A stretch of 64,000 bases of DNA from Branchiostoma belcheri (GCF_001625305.1 NW_017802658.1:249839-313838), one strand, 5' to 3'; shown: positions 15,901 through 29,601, counted from the stretch's first letter. Notes: a model not told the origin generated them from the letters alone. Numbers and translations: made by a program.

Positions 15901-17409
15901 TAAACAAAATTGCTAAATCAATTTAAGCAGTTTTAAACATTGGGTATAGATGACGTCTTATTTATCTTGCAATTAACACATTTAGATTAAAGGAAGATTC
16001 TCAAATTGCACCATTCCATACCTCAGAATTGCTCTGACTTAGTTACTATCATTGTGGCAATTTTACCACTGGGATTTGTTGGTAATTAGGAAAAAGGTTC
16101 GTAGTTCCCTTATCTAAAGAATGTCCACCTCTCGTGAACAATAGAATCACGCACGTAGCTTGTTCAGAGTGTCCCAGAGGAACGTAAGATTACCTGTATC
16201 GACTCAGGTGAAAAGATCGCTGTAGTAGTGATATTGGCAGATTCCTCCCATGAGAATTACAATGACGTCATTTGCAAACGACAAAATTAGATGGCAAATA
16301 AAATGCCCAGGAAGGGTATACGTAGAAAGCGGTCAGTCATACACAACTAGCTAGCATCCGTCTTTCTGTCATTGGATGGAATTTTGCTGCTTATGACGAA
16401 CAAAAATTTTGCCCAATCCATCCTCTTGGACGGACAAAAATCAGTGTGTAAAGATATCTAAAGAGATGTCATTAAACTGCATCAGCCAAATTTCATTCTC
16501 AAAATGCAGGAAATAACATTTCAGAGGGTCAAGATTTCACAATTTTCCTGGGGGACCCTCTAGGATTGTCACGCCATAGATGTTCCACTGTTATGTCAAA
16601 CAAAATTGAGACGACAGAAAAAATTCAGGCTGGCCTGAACACTCTCATACATCTGCTTGGTGAGAAGTTGAAGAAACATGAGAACTTCAAATCATGCGAA
16701 CAATCGGGGTCAGGTGCATTCAGCGTGCAATGTATGAACAGCGACAAAAGCAAGTTCTTAAAAGGTTTCAGTGTACCGTATCATGTCGTACATAATGTAT
16801 TGGTGGTGGTGAAGCGAAGAACACTAAGCTTTTTGTCACGAGCCAAAACGGTAGAATGGAATACAAGTGTCGGGGTGTGGCATGGGTCAGGTTTCATCAG
16901 ATTTCTTACAAGCAGTTAGGCAGTGTCTTGAAAAAAGGATTTTCTACTAAGACGAGGACAAAGCTGCTACCTAAACAGATGAATCCAACTTTTGTAGCCA
17001 TGAATTTATCTGGTTTTCTCTTATAACTTCTTAACAATATTACAGCAGATGCAAGACTTTGTCAAATCAAGGAAGTATACAGAAATCTTCAGATCATCTG
17101 GTGTTACCTAGAGGCAGAATGAGGTGTCCAATAAGGAAATGAAACGAGGAAATGGTGAAGCAGGCAGGCAACAAAAATCGAAGACACTTTATACAAACCC
17201 TAATGTTACATGCCCTCCCACACAATTATCCACACTTCCCCTTTCCTGTCAACACAAAGGCACATGCAGTACATACATTGTACTTGCATTGCCATACTTC
17301 AATATACTCGTATAGCCCACTTTGAAGCACTTGCTTGAGCTTATTCATGAAATATCATGCAAAAGCATAAATTACGGTACCATAATATATTGCCCAAATT
17401 AACTACAGC
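12992..17409. other. Unassigned stretch, possible intron(s)
   Basis: The largest open frame (16566-16919, plus, 117 codons) contains a Lys/Glu-rich helix-like segment, but I recognise no domain and see no clear flanking splice sites. Nothing else is supportable. Confidence 0.4.
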
Positions 17410-17478
17410 NNNNNNNNNNNNNNNNNNNNNNNNNNNNNNNNNNNNNNNNNNNNNNNNNNNNNNNNNNNNNNNNNNNNN
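17410..17478. other. Assembly gap (N)
   Basis: A 69-bp run of N. Confidence 0.99.
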
Positions 17479-17565
17479 ATTTTTGAAATTTAAGAATTAT
17501 GATAATAGGAACAAGCAAACTTAATGTGAACATGCACTAGGACTCTTCTAAACATCTAACATAGT

Positions 17566-17598
17566 GATTGGTCAGAAGTTTTAACATTCTGACCAATC
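17566..17598. repeat. Perfect 12-bp inverted repeat containing CCAAT boxes
   Basis: GATTGGTCAGAA, a 9-nt spacer, then TTCTGACCAATC. Two more ATTGG/CCAAT pairs follow at 17640-17680. The region may be a decayed MITE or a cluster of NF-Y-type sites; no transcript can be assigned. Confidence 0.5.
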
Positions 17599-18124
17599 AG
17601 AATGCACTATTAGATACTGTTAACACCTGGCTTCCATACCATTGGTCAGCGAGTTTTGAGTTACTTCAACCAATCAGGTTTCAGTAGCAATGACTGCACG
17701 CTGAAAAACAAGTAGACTACAGTAACTATTATTGACCAGTATTTGCTTACTAGACTGTCCATCCTTTTTTTTTACGTTGTACTTTTAGTTGGTGTGAATA
17801 TTATTTTATCTGTCGTGCAATTCACGCGTGCCTTAATGAACGACATATTGAGTTGTGATGAGGCTACTGCTATGCAATAACCCTTGTCTGTCAATAAAGT
17901 TTCTTACACCATGCTTTGATACACACTTGTCACTTGTATTTCTCTAAATAATTTAATGAATTTCAAACATAGAGTAGTGTTAGAATAGAATTTCAAAGCC
18001 CTTGGTTGAAATCTGAGCCTGCTTTTTGTGTGTATTCACAACACTATTTGTGGTTACTTTTTGAAGCCATTCTTTAATTGAACAAAACTTGTAACAAAGA
18101 AAACTGTAATATCATATTAAACTT

Positions 18125-21100
18125 TTATTGTTTATATAACGGAAGGCAGAAATTATAGAAGGAATCTGACTTGAAGTCTCTGACATGCTGCCATTTCACC
18201 CAGCCGTTCTGCTGTAAGTCTTGGGGGTCTTGGACTGTACCATGGTAGTGGGGGTCCTAAAAACATACATGACTGTTACAACACTAGTGCTACAAAGATT
18301 AATATTATACAGGTTAAGCTACATGACAACTTTTCTGATTTCTACAAGTATACTTCACATAAAAGTAGTATGTGTATGCTTGTGGTGACCAAAGATTTAC
18401 AAACGCATACAAAATTATTTAACGTTCTTCAAAGCATTTGTTCAAATAATATGCAAACAGATGAAAATATTGATAATTTTGTGATATAAGGTACATGTAA
18501 CTTTGCAATGACTACTAGCTTTGGGTCACAGCTAGTGAATTTGAACATAAGACGGCTCTATAAAAATGGTTACTGAATACTTACTACAATAAGGAGGTAA
18601 GAATCGTTCCCTGTTCCACACACCCCAAATATGCCTTTGGACGAGTTATCTGTATCTTCACCTGTATGCATTGGGGAAAAAGGTCAATTCAGAATCATCA
18701 CATCTTTTGAAATGACAGTCATAACATTATATATAAGAGAAAAATGTATTATATATTTTTTCTTATATCCACATACAAATGTATTATACTAAATATCTAC
18801 ATGCAGTATTGAGTGTGTTTTAATCTATTTCATCCTATGTTTTGATTTTGTTTTGGTCTCCTTCCAAAACTTTTAAAGTATTGTCTTTGTGTCACCAACG
18901 GTTTAAGAAGGGTCATGTATGCATACACGTGACATTCTTTTTGGTCATAAGGTCATTTAAGTGTCTTTTTTTTCTGTCAACATCTTTCATAGCCATGCTT
19001 TCATTTTCATAAAGTTGACCAAGGAGGTTATAGTCTCTACTATAACCTTGACTTCCCCATGGAACTGTTAATATTTCACAGTACACTAACAACCAGTTTG
19101 AAACCAAGCAATTTTGCCTAGAGCTAGATTGTAGAGCTGTTGTTCACCTGTCATTTGTCAAAGGTACATTTAGAATCTTTGAAATGCTGTCCTTCCAGGA
19201 GGGTTGAAAGGACACTCATTGTTCTGTACACATTGTTCTGAGTCTTTTGTGTACGTCTACAAAACAGCTTGTCCTTGATTCTTGGGCTCTTTTGATCTCA
19301 GGAGATGGTCTGTCCTTGATTTAAGAGGATTCTTGAAAATCCAGGATCAATTCAGCCAGATGTTTCTTAGTCTTAATCTTTTTTCTTAAGATAAGAACAT
19401 CATAGATTATTTTAAAAATTGATTACGATATAGTCTTGCACTTTAGTGATACAAATTATGCGCATTTTGTTCAATACTTCTTTTATGGTTTAGTGGTGAA
19501 GAGTACTAAGTATATGTGGTACATGTATGAGGCCCTGCAAGGGGGGGGGGGTCCTGACAACTCTCTACGCTGAATTCGGAAACCTCACGATTACGCTTTA
19601 CGATAAATTCCAAGTGGCTACAACGCATTACGTAGAATTAAAATGCCAAATACACTCTATGTAAAAATATTAGAGTGGTCCGTCTACGCTCTACATAGAA
19701 TTAAAATGGCCGATTACTAGTACGCTCTACGGAAAAGGGCTTGCGGGCCCCCATGTATCTGTATAAGCCTACGTATACATGATTGTATAATCATGGAGAT
19801 GAAGTTAAAACACACTACCACACTAAATAGTAGGTTTTTAACATCACATCAATGTCCCAGCTTTTAAGACATGCAAAATTTCAGGTTTCTAACTTTATTG
19901 ACCCCAAATTGCAGTCTTTGTCTGTAAATTGCAGTGTGCAGGTGGTATTGTGGCCCTGTAACTAGTTCATAGTTCAGTTCATACAATGGGAAGAATTGTC
20001 TGCGGGCCAAAAAGGCTGTGCTAGATGAAGGAAGGCACATTAATCATTCTGACTTGAAAGACTGAGAACAATAGATAAAGCTTCTGGGACATGCCTGTCA
20101 CGTTAGAAATTAGGCCTATGTTACTCTCACAGAAAGGTTTTTGTTATTCTTCTAGAGCTTTCATGATTTCATGAACATATAGTAAATTTTGCAAGCCTCC
20201 GTAGCAGGCTTATGGAACTGGGGGTTTAGTGGTCTTTGGCTGATTAGCCCAGTTCTAAAAGGGGGGTAATTCAACCAGACTGGCTATATTGTCTACGTCT
20301 GGTATATGCAATCAGAAAATAGCACATAAAAGCTCCCAAAGACCCTGAAGACCTCCCAAACCACCAGTTTTTGGCATGCTATGGAGGCTAAAATTTTGCC
20401 CCATTTTTAAATGTTGATGCACTTTTGATGAGCTTTTTGATGTGGTTTTTATTTTAAAAAATCATCTTAACAATAAAAAGTTCCCTTGACCAATGCATCC
20501 AATACGAGTACACTTACTAGTACTGTTATCTGTGATACAGATTGTGGCAGGAAAACTGAACATATATTCTGTAACCAAAATAGAATTTGTTACTGAATTT
20601 GTCAATACCTTACACATACAACCATGTCTGTTTGGTTCAGTGATTTTTATTTACATGTATGCTGTCTCAAACCTACATCCTGATGATAGCATTGTTTATG
20701 GTATTGCTAAATTTGAGAGCTTTTTGTGTCAAAGGACTGAAATGTAATTAAAAATTACGAAACGTTGACAGTCTTTAAAGATTTGGGCTATTTTCTGAAC
20801 AGCTGGAAAAACATATAGTGGAGTTAGCCGTATCAATATGCCAGGCTTGTACAACCATCAGGCTATCTTGCATTCTTTGATGACTATCTCTGTTGTAGTA
20901 TGCAGCATTGTGCTTGAGTTTACCCTAGGCTAGAGGCTTACAGGTACAATACATAGCCTATTTATGGGTGACCAGAGAGTAACAGAAGTTCACGTTTGAC
21001 ACAATTCTTTAGTACAATAGAGATACAAAGCACATATTCACAGTGTCATGCTTTTGCATGAAGTCAAGACTATGCAGAAACTGCAAAAATGAAACCACTG

Positions 21101-23876
21101 CAAATGTAAACATATTTACGGTATTGCTATAGGTGACAACCCACCTATCTAAAAGAGCTTTGGATTTAGACTTTGGAGTTAGGGAAAGTTGACCCGCCAA
21201 AACAGATGTCAACATGAATGGGAAAAGGAAAAGACTAATCCGGTGGCATCTTTCTGTAGTTTAGTACCTGGAAACATCTGTGAAACACACCTGTACTTAT
21301 ATAATACAGGTGGTCAGGACAAGACGGCTTCAACCATCCATTATACATTACACATACTTCCTATTGACAATAAGATACATCAATCATAAATTATGCAGGA
21401 CAGACATTCCTGGTCTTGGGACAGTTTCTTTGTCAGCACATGATGTTTCATCAGTTTAGAAAAGGGCACAAATGATTTTTGGAACTGCATCATTAATAAT
21501 TGAACAGACTTATGTAAGAAACTTTGCCGATAAAATTGCTTTGAGACTGCACTCTGTCTACACTCACTTTGTGACCCTAAACCAGCTGAAATTCATGTAT
21601 AAATCCAACAATTCTTCTTTTTCTTCAACTTTGTGTACCAGTGCTGTTCCAACAATTGAACATACATCAAGAAATCTACAATTTGAGCTCATGTGTCATG
21701 ACATTACAAGCAACATGGACATGCATTATATAGAAATCTTGCAAGCAATAACTCAAAAGCAAAAGTCATTATGTTGACAAGAATTTTGTCACTTTCTACA
21801 TTTGCTTATCATCTAAAAGAGGAGGTCTAGTCTTATATAATTTGAGCCCCTTTACCATGACATACATGTACAGCACAACAATATGTTGTGAGTGGAAATA
21901 CAGGCACGTTTGTTAATTTGTAATAATACCCTCCTTACTAAATACCATGTTACTTTCTTGGCATAATTCCTTTGGACAAACAATTCACTTAAGATGGCAA
22001 GCAAGGACACAGGCAGCACGGTTGCCATAGCAACCTATCTTAAGGAAAAGTGAAGATGAAAGACTCTATGGCCAACAAGAAATCCTATTGTTCTGTTATG
22101 AGGATAAAGGAATTTATATGACAGCCAAGAGGTACATGTACATGTATCATATCTGCTACAGGGCTTGAAATACCATCTATGTAATAGTAATACTATGCAG
22201 ATTGGTGCAGATAAAATTGGAGCTTTGCAGGTTTTTCTGATGTCTACCTGCACTGAACAATGTACCAGTGCAGGTATGCAGAAAGAAGTATTCTGAGCTC
22301 TGTACTAATTTTCAGGTTTATCTGTCTTAGGCATCAAACCTCTGCATGCTAAAGAACCCAGCGAAACACACTACTATAGAGTAGGGGTAGAGGGAATGCC
22401 AAGGAAAAGCTAGCTGCACTGCATTACTTGCTACCCCTAGCAGGTGAGGCAAGTACTGCAAGCTACTCCTGCCTGGCTAATATTCTCACACAGTAGTAGT
22501 GCTTGTAACATAGCACTGACATACCCTGGCAAACTCACCCATCATAACAGGAGACCCTATACTCCTGTAGTGCTCTGTCAGCTCTGCAATTTTGTCTGGA
22601 ATTTCACTGCCACTGTTGATATGTACAATCTTACAAGGAACCTTAAAGGATCAAAGAAAACATTTGAAGAAAAAAAAATAGTTTTCAGTATGGAGTATAT
22701 TCCAAGAAATGCAATGCATAGCAGAATTATTAGTATTATTAAATATTAAGAAAGAATCATTCATAAAAATCATTTCAATAGTACAAAATGAAGAGAACCA
22801 ATGATGTTTACAATTTTTAACCTTGACAGACGTAAGAACCACTTAATTCAAAAATGATGTAGAAAGTTTAATATCTATGCAATGTTACAAGACTCACATC
22901 ATAAAAATAGTCTATACAGAGGCCAACTTCCACAGATCCTATCCAGTCCTTGGACCCTGCAAAGCTTGCCGGCTTGTCCTGCATTTCAACCAGTGCCTTC
23001 TGGATGTCTGCTATAGTCGGAGGGTGTCTGGGGCTGGCAGAAGTCTGTTTCTGTTGGAAGTGAACCCAGGAACAGAGAGACTGCAGAGTTCTGTAGGCAC
23101 AGCCCCAGCCCTGGAGAGGTGAACAGAAAATGATTGAAAAAATTTGAATATAAAGCTTGATACCTTCCTTGCAGAATGACAGACGGACTCAGAATATGAC
23201 CTTCAAAACAGTTCCATGTTTTTAATATGTTTGGACGTCCTCTTTGTATTGGACTGATTGAGTAGAATGTGACCCAAAATTCAGCTGTGAATTTTGCGTA
23301 CGGTCAAACTACAATGTGAAACGCTACCGTTAAATGGGATATATGTCTGTAGAGCTTTAATCACATTTATATTGTAAAATCTAGGTTCGTTTTTGATGGA
23401 TTTTCAGTGTCATGCACAATAACAAAAGGCCTGCGCATTCACGTAGAACAGTTAACGTTAACGAACTAAGGATAACCCTGTTAACGTTATAATCTAGATT
23501 TAGCTCCTTGATCTTATCAGTTATGGAATCATATATCTAACCAAAAAATTGATGTCTGAGAATCATCAAATATAATCTACATACTTGCATCTCACTGTTA
23601 CATACGTGAATACAATTTGCCATGGTCCATGAATAGTCTTTTAAAGGAGCTACTCGAAAATGATCACTATCTGGCCAATCTTGAGTGGGAGGGGGGCAAA
23701 CACGACTCTAAAGAAAGTGTCCTCACCCGATCCTCTGTCCCGTCACAGACATAATGGTAATACAGATAGTCTCCTCTAACGGTTACTGTTTCTCCAGAAA
23801 TGTTACCTGGAGGTGGCAAACCTTCGTGGACGTTTTTGAGGAGAGTTTTGTGCATTTTGTGATCAGCAGACGACAT
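18125..23876 (-). CDS. UFSP1: UFM1-specific protease 1-like, complete, five exons
   Basis: A cysteine peptidase of family C78, which matures the ubiquitin-like protein UFM1 and releases it from substrates. Exons in transcript order: 23876-23727, 23110-22898, 22641-22539, 18661-18585, 18256-18125. All have AG/GT borders and phases that agree, giving 224 aa; mouse UFSP1 is about the same size. Catalytic Cys is in GWGC (residue 54), Asp and His in DPHY (182-185), and Tyr42 in the YHYV segment fits the conserved oxyanion-hole Tyr. SPVMMG matches the family's G-[ST]-P-V-M-[IM]-G segment and SFYNFCLP its C-terminus. There is no N-terminal extension as in UFSP2. The third intron is about 3.9 kb and holds two MITEs. 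A poly(A) signal (AATAAA) overlaps the stop codon. The first exon faces TYMP about 300 bp away. Function rests on family knowledge and intact catalytic residues. Confidence 0.9.
19531..19753 (-). mobile_element. MITE with GTAGAGCGTAAT sub-repeats, copy 1
   Basis: The ends are G/C-rich inverted repeats (GGCCCTGCAAGGGGG and GGGCTTGCGGGCCCCC). The interior has repeats of TCTACGTAGAGCGTAAT type and its complement. ATGTAT flanks both sides. The sequence matches 58824-59037 in reverse orientation. It lies in the third intron of the UFSP1-like gene. Confidence 0.7.
20193..20390. mobile_element. MITE with about 50-bp terminal inverted repeats and 9-bp target duplication
   Basis: The left arm (AAGCCTCCGTAGCAGGCTTA...GGTCTTTGG) and the inverted right arm (AGCCTCCATAGCATGCC...GGTCTTTGG) match over about 50 bp. 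AAATTTTGC is duplicated on both sides (20184-20192 and 20391-20399). A 9-bp duplication with long inverted repeats points to a Mutator-like or related element, which is an inference. Confidence 0.7.
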
Positions 23877-24183
23877 TTTTGCGCTTTTCCTTTCAAAATG
23901 GGTCTTATTTGACGTGTTGCATGACGGGAAGGATTAAGCTGTTTGTACTAAACATTTTGCTGCCTTAAGTTTTGAATGCAACATATGCAAGAATGTTTCC
24001 AATATACCCATATAATACAGTATAAATATTCACTATAGGTATATGAATATATTTTATTTATTCTTTAAGGGGGTACGTTTCGTCGTATAACTTTTTATTT
24101 TGAGGAATTTGAAGGCAAAACTTATTCATTACAAAAGACAGCTCTCGTAGTTTGTGAAAGAAGAAATACGGAAGTAGCCGATC
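23877..24183. promoter_or_regulatory. Presumed bidirectional promoter of UFSP1-like gene and TYMP
   Basis: Only 307 bp separate the two divergent start codons, so both 5' UTRs and core promoters must lie here unless further non-coding first exons exist. The interval is AT-rich, with no obvious TATA box placed correctly for either gene. Placement is from gene geometry only. Confidence 0.55.
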
Positions 24184-27100
24184 ATGTCACTGTTTAACCA
24201 GTTGTTGACCAGGTGGGTTTTCCGGACTTTGACCAGCACCATGTCTCGGTCAGCTAAACGTGCAAAGGTCGCAGATACGTGCAGCACAGGTCACCGGAAC
24301 TTCAATGCTACAACAACGGGAGCCACGTTTGAACAAGTCAAGAGAAACATGGCTACGGATTCCTCAAGACAAAGAGAAGTGGAGATGTCCAACTTTCGAG
24401 CTCCGGATGTCATAGCTAAGAAACGAGACGGTCAAGCTCTCAGCAAGGAAGAGATCCAGTACTTTGTTAAAGGGGTGGTCAGCAAAGAGTTTCAAGACAG
24501 TCAGATCGGTAGGTTTACTCATATTTGTTTTAGATTAGGGGGCGGGGCACACAGTGTTTTAATAAAGTTAAAACTTGTACTGTGTCCCAAGGGAAAATAA
24601 TGTTGAGTTGTCTAAAACTAATTGTATGTAAAGCTATCGTCTGTATGAAAGGGTCAAGGCAATGTTGTCACCTGCATTTGTGTCTTTTTAAACAGGATAA
24701 CTAAAAAATTATCATGAAGTTTCAGAACGTCATTTTATCATTTGAGGCCATAGGTTTAAAACATGGGAAGAAGTGAATAAACTCTGTCAAAGCCATTATA
24801 AAGACCTGCATCTAGTTCTACAAAATTTTAGTAAAATGAGTGAAACTAACACCAGTTTATTACACATTTTGATACCTTCCTGGTTGAGGCTAAAGGCATT
24901 TTACTTGGAACCTGGGTGTCACTTTCACTTCCAAGGTTTCACTTTCACTACCCCATTTGAATCATCAGATTTTTAGGTTTCAGTTTCACATGAATTGATG
25001 GTTTCACATGAGGTAGTGGTTTGTGAGCATGAAGGCTTTTAAGATTAGAATGAGCAAGGAAATTATACTACTAAGTATTCAAATGAGTTTGTATCACTTT
25101 TGGGGTTCTTTGGCAGAGTTTGCCCAAAAGAAAAAGTAATTAAATTTTGGTCCCCCTAGCAGCCTGTTCTGAAACTGCAATAATAATGGTTTTCTATAAA
25201 GTGTTTTTTTCCTATTTCGAGTTGGCATCAACTAGTACCGTAATTAACAAGATAAACAAAGAGGATCATCTATATATATGTACTTAATTAATCAGAATGA
25301 TATAGGTTTATGATTGTTCTTGTATTTCACATTGTATTTGAAATTATGTGCCCTATGTGTTTTCTCCTTATATGTTGACTCTCTAATATCAGCTTTGCTG
25401 CCTTGAGAGTCAGTGTAATGTCTTGTTGCATTTTTCAATAAATAAATAAATAAATGTTTGACAACAGTATGATGTATTTATTCACTCACAATTCCAGGTG
25501 CTATGTTAATGGCCATCTTCCTGAATGGCATGAACAGAGATGAGACCATCACACTGACTCGAGCGATGAGGGACTCAGGGAGCACGCTCAGTTTCCCCGC
25601 GGAGTGGGCGGGGCTAATCGTGGATAAACACTCCACGGGCGGGGTCGGGGACAAGATCAGCCTGCCGCTCGCACCCGCGCTGGCGGCCTGTGGGTTAAAG
25701 GTCAGAGGGCACTGTCTAGTAAGGTCAAAAATGTTGGTCGAATATAAAGTCTGACACCACTTGAATATTGTTTATCTATCTTGGTATAAAACAGGTGAAA
25801 AGACTGACAAGCAGCAGGTCAAAAGGTCTGACACAGGAAATGGGGTGGACTTGAGAGTAGGTTGACAGCACTTGTGTGTGTGGGAAAGATAGACAGGCAA
25901 AATAATTGGAGTTCAAAAGGTCAGACACAGGAAATGGGGTGAACTTGAAGGTCATGAAAACACAGAATACTTCCAAGAAGTCTAAAATCTCAGATTTCTA
26001 AAAGTTAAGGTAGACTCCCAAGGACTTTTCAATATACTCATGCAGCTTCTTTTCTGTAAGACTATATAAAAGGTCTGAAGAAACTATGCTCTAAGGCAGA
26101 AAGCACACCCAGTTCTGTGTATATCCTTCAAGATGTTAGTCTGCCTTCCCCAGGTTCCCATGATCTCAGGCCGAGGCCTTGGTCACACTGGAGGGACTCT
26201 GGACAAACTGGAGTCTATACCCAACTTCACTGTGGACTGTACCACTGGTGAGATGGGGGACATCCTGGAAAAGGTACACTACACTTAGGTCTTGATGAAC
26301 CACTTGTATCAATCTATTTGTTAAGTTGCCTACTAGTAAATGACTATATAATACATTATTATCACTACTCCCATGCAGGTTGGCTGCTGTATTGTAGGAC
26401 AGACAGCAGACATTGTTCCAGCAGACAGGATCATGTATGGTATCAGAGATGTCACTGGCACTGTCGCATCTCTACCTCTCATCACAGGTAAATTTTGTAT
26501 TACTAGTACATTGTATTAACAAATTTCTTCAGTCAAAAAATGTTATACATTACCTTGAGTTATTTGCTAATGTATACACAAATGGAAAAAAGTGCATTTA
26601 TTTATTTTTTCATTGTATGGTGATATAAATTATTGCACTTTGTTCTGCCTTTTTCTCACAGCTTCTATAGTCTCCAAGAAGGCTTCTGAGGGCCTGTCTG
26701 CACTGGTGCTGGATGTGAAGTATGGCAAGGCAGCCTTCATGGAGACCCTGGACAAGGCTAGGGACCTGGCACAAAGCATGGTGAGTTTTTCTTTGCCAGG
26801 CCAATAAAAGACACGGAAGGACACAGAATTTGCACGCAACATGTACATAGGTGTAAGGTGTAAGGTGACACTGATTTAATTCTATGGATGACATTCGTGC
26901 AGGCATTGATTTTTGCAGGTCCGGCTTGTCTTAAAAGTCGCTATGTACTATCGCAAATTCACAATCCCAGCTTTGTATTCCTTTAGTTTAGCATCATTTT
27001 GGGGGGCTGGATTTTGTTTACTCACCCCGTGCACACTAGTTTGGGGGTCTTCAGATGATGTCATCCATAAGTCAGTGTGGTCTGATATAGAATGTTGTAA

Positions 27101-28935
27101 AGTGAATTTGGAGGTAGTGTGTGTGCCACCATGGTGCCACTGTGTGAAGGTGTTTTAGGAGAAAAGACTCTGATTGATTAGAATTTTTACATCTCTTTAC
27201 ATTTTTACATCATTGTACTAACCATTGTAAAACAAAGAAACAAATGTACTGTATTTTCCTTGTTAAGGTGTCGGCCAGCGAGGGCCTGGGTATGAAGACT
27301 GTGGCCCTGCTGACCAGAATGGACAATCCCATCGGACTGACCATTGGTAATGGCCTGGAGGTGTGGGAGAGTCTATTGTGTCTGCAGGGAGAGGGGCCGC
27401 AGGATCTCAAGGAGCTGGTCTGTCAGCTAGGTGAGGAGGGATGAATGAATGAATGAATGGATGGATGGACAGAAGGACGAAAGAATAAATGGATTAAAGG
27501 CTTCAGTACCTAATAAAGGAAAGAATTGGGGAATAGATGAAAACATTATCAGTCTCATACACTTTACGAACAGTGTAAGAATTTGGAGAGTAGAAATAGA
27601 AAGACACTCCCGGGCCGGGGATTGAACCCACGCCAAACCCGGGCACCAGTTGACACCCCGATGCTCTAACCATTTGGCTAAAAGGTCTAGACCCATCAGC
27701 TGGATCAGTTGGTAGCGTCTATAAACCCCCCACTGTTACAACAGTGAGGTTTACACTACAGCAAGTTGCACTTTTGTTGTCCCAGGTGGCCACCTGTTGG
27801 CTCGTGTGGGTACTGCAGCCACAGCCTCAGAGGGTGCTGAAAAGATTGCAGAGAAGCTGAGCAACGGGGAGGCCCTACAGAAGTTCTGTGATATGATGGT
27901 GGCACAAGGTTAGGGTTTGCCTCTCTTTTTTTGAAACCAACTTTGCATTAAAACTTTGACAAAAAAAAACTTTGCATGTACATTGCATGTTAGACTATAA
28001 TATAAAAGACTGTTCCCTTGATCATGTACATTTTCCAGGTGTGAAGCAGGAGACAGCAGAGGCACTGTGCTGTCCAGACACTGATATCTTCACCATCCTG
28101 CCACGGGCGCAACATGTGCAGGATCTCTGCTGTCAAACTAGTGGTGAGTGTTGTTACTGAGTAAAAGTAGTCCATCAGCCTTTTTGTCAGGCTGTAGGGG
28201 CTGTGCATTTTTAATCCATTGTATCTGGGACACAGTATTAGAAGGCAGAGCCCATCCCTCTCCTTCCACTGTCTCCTACTTCCCCAACTGAAGTCAAGTC
28301 CCCATTTTACACCCGGGTGGAGTGATGAAAGTACCTTTCCCAAGTCCAGCCAGAAATGGAAGGAGTTGAACCTGTGACCTCTTGATCTTGTGTACGCTAG
28401 CCTAGCCATTGGATGCCACCAAGTTGTCAGAAGCTATCATAGTGGTTTTTGCAACAGCTGTTGAAAAAATGAAGCTGCCGGCTGGTAATGCATATTACAG
28501 TATCTTATGCTGTATAGCCAAACAGTGAAATAAAGCTTCTTGTTATTTTCGTTATCTGCAGGATTCATCCAGTCTATAGATGCCCTGGAGTTGGCCCGAG
28601 TGTCGGCAGAGCTGGGAGCTGGGAGGTCAAAGGCCGGAGAAGCCGTTGACCCCGCGGTCGGGCTGCAGCTTCTGAAAACTGTAGGGTCAAAGGTCACAAA
28701 AGGTGAAAACTTCATTGTGAATACTAGAAATTTTTTTAGATACTCTGATATCAGTAAAATGAAAGACAATTTCTTGAAATGCACTTTTGTTCTTTTTCTA
28801 GGGGATGTTTGGGTCAAGGTTCATCACCAAGGAGACTGTGTCTCAGCCAATCATATCACGAGGCTGCAGAAGTCCCTTTTGATTGGAGGAGAAAGTGTGG
28901 AGGTCGGTTCCAGGGTCGCGGAGGTCATTCCTTAG
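24184..28935 (+). CDS. TYMP: Thymidine phosphorylase, complete, ten exons
   Basis: Catalyses reversible phosphorolysis of thymidine or deoxyuridine to base and 2-deoxyribose-1-phosphate in pyrimidine salvage. Exons: 24184-24508, 25498-25700, 26154-26273, 26379-26487, 26662-26780, 27268-27430, 27786-27908, 28039-28143, 28562-28702, 28802-28935. All join in phase to 513 aa (human about 480). [10 protein letters not shown] (152-161) is the phosphate-binding loop. [11 protein letters not shown] (181-191) is the family signature. The later RDVT and SIVSKK segments supply the Arg, Ser and Lys that bind the pyrimidine. The first 70 or so residues are basic and Ser/Thr-rich ([16 protein letters not shown]) and could be a mitochondrial presequence; a second Met at 24241 (MSRSAKRAK) is an alternative start. 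Exon 2 uses a weak donor (AAG|GTCAGA). SINEs lie in introns 6 and 8. A possible poly(A) signal ATTAAA lies near 28999. Confidence 0.95.
27605..27692 (-). repeat. tRNA-derived SINE in TYMP intron 6
   Basis: Read on the minus strand it has box A (TTTTAGCCAAATGGTTAGAG) and box B-like (GTGGGTTCAATCCCCGG) segments in tRNA spacing, and it matches the SINE head at the window start. Just upstream of it on the plus strand is a short GAAT/GGAT repeat (27442-27470). Confidence 0.65.
28190..28420 (-). repeat. tRNA-derived SINE with body, in TYMP intron 8
   Basis: The minus strand carries a tRNA-like head (TCCAATGGCTAGGCTAGCGT, then CACAGGTTCAACTCC) followed by a body (GGGAAAGGTACTTTCATCAC, then ACCCGGGTGTAAAATGGGG). 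The body resembles the one at 57425-57475, so at least two SINEs in the window share a conserved central domain. Confidence 0.6.
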
Positions 28936-29546
28936 CTTATTCCTCAGGAATGTAATAGTATTACAATATCACTACTTTTATATGAGATTATGGATATTAT
29001 TAAAGAATAATTGTTCTTGCTTGTAAAGTTTACATGTAAAGAAAGGTTCTCAGATGACACCATTGATGTAACAACAACTTATCCAGACTTGTGTAATGGA
29101 TACCAGTTTCAAAAGAACCTCCTTAGTTAAACTGGTCAACTGGTCTGTATCATATTTTTTAAGACAAAGAAATATGTCAGAGTTTAATCCACCTCTTATA
29201 ATGTAAGCTTTTAGATAAGTTGGAGAAAGCATAGCTGCAAATATTACCATTGTTCGACATATATTTTCTTGAACAAATAGAAAATGAAGGAGAACTTACC
29301 TATTAGTATTTTCTTTAATAGGTGACGTCAAATATTAATTTATCCCAGTTGAGAAATTTGGTGAAGACTTGCTGAAAGGGTGCTTTTTGTATCACATACT
29401 GACATAGGAACTACTTTTTATGAAATGTAATTTTTTATGGTATAGCAATTGTCATAGCATGGTCATAGCAATCAATGTTATATTGGAAATGATATGTTAA
29501 CTTGCTGCTGTAGTGGTAAAGCTTTATATTTGCACCTACATTTGGA

Positions 29547-29601
<55 letters not shown>

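Noticed and set aside
16566..16919. 117-codon plus-strand frame with a Lys/Glu-rich segment
   Set aside because: No recognised domain, no clear splice borders; not enough for a gene call.
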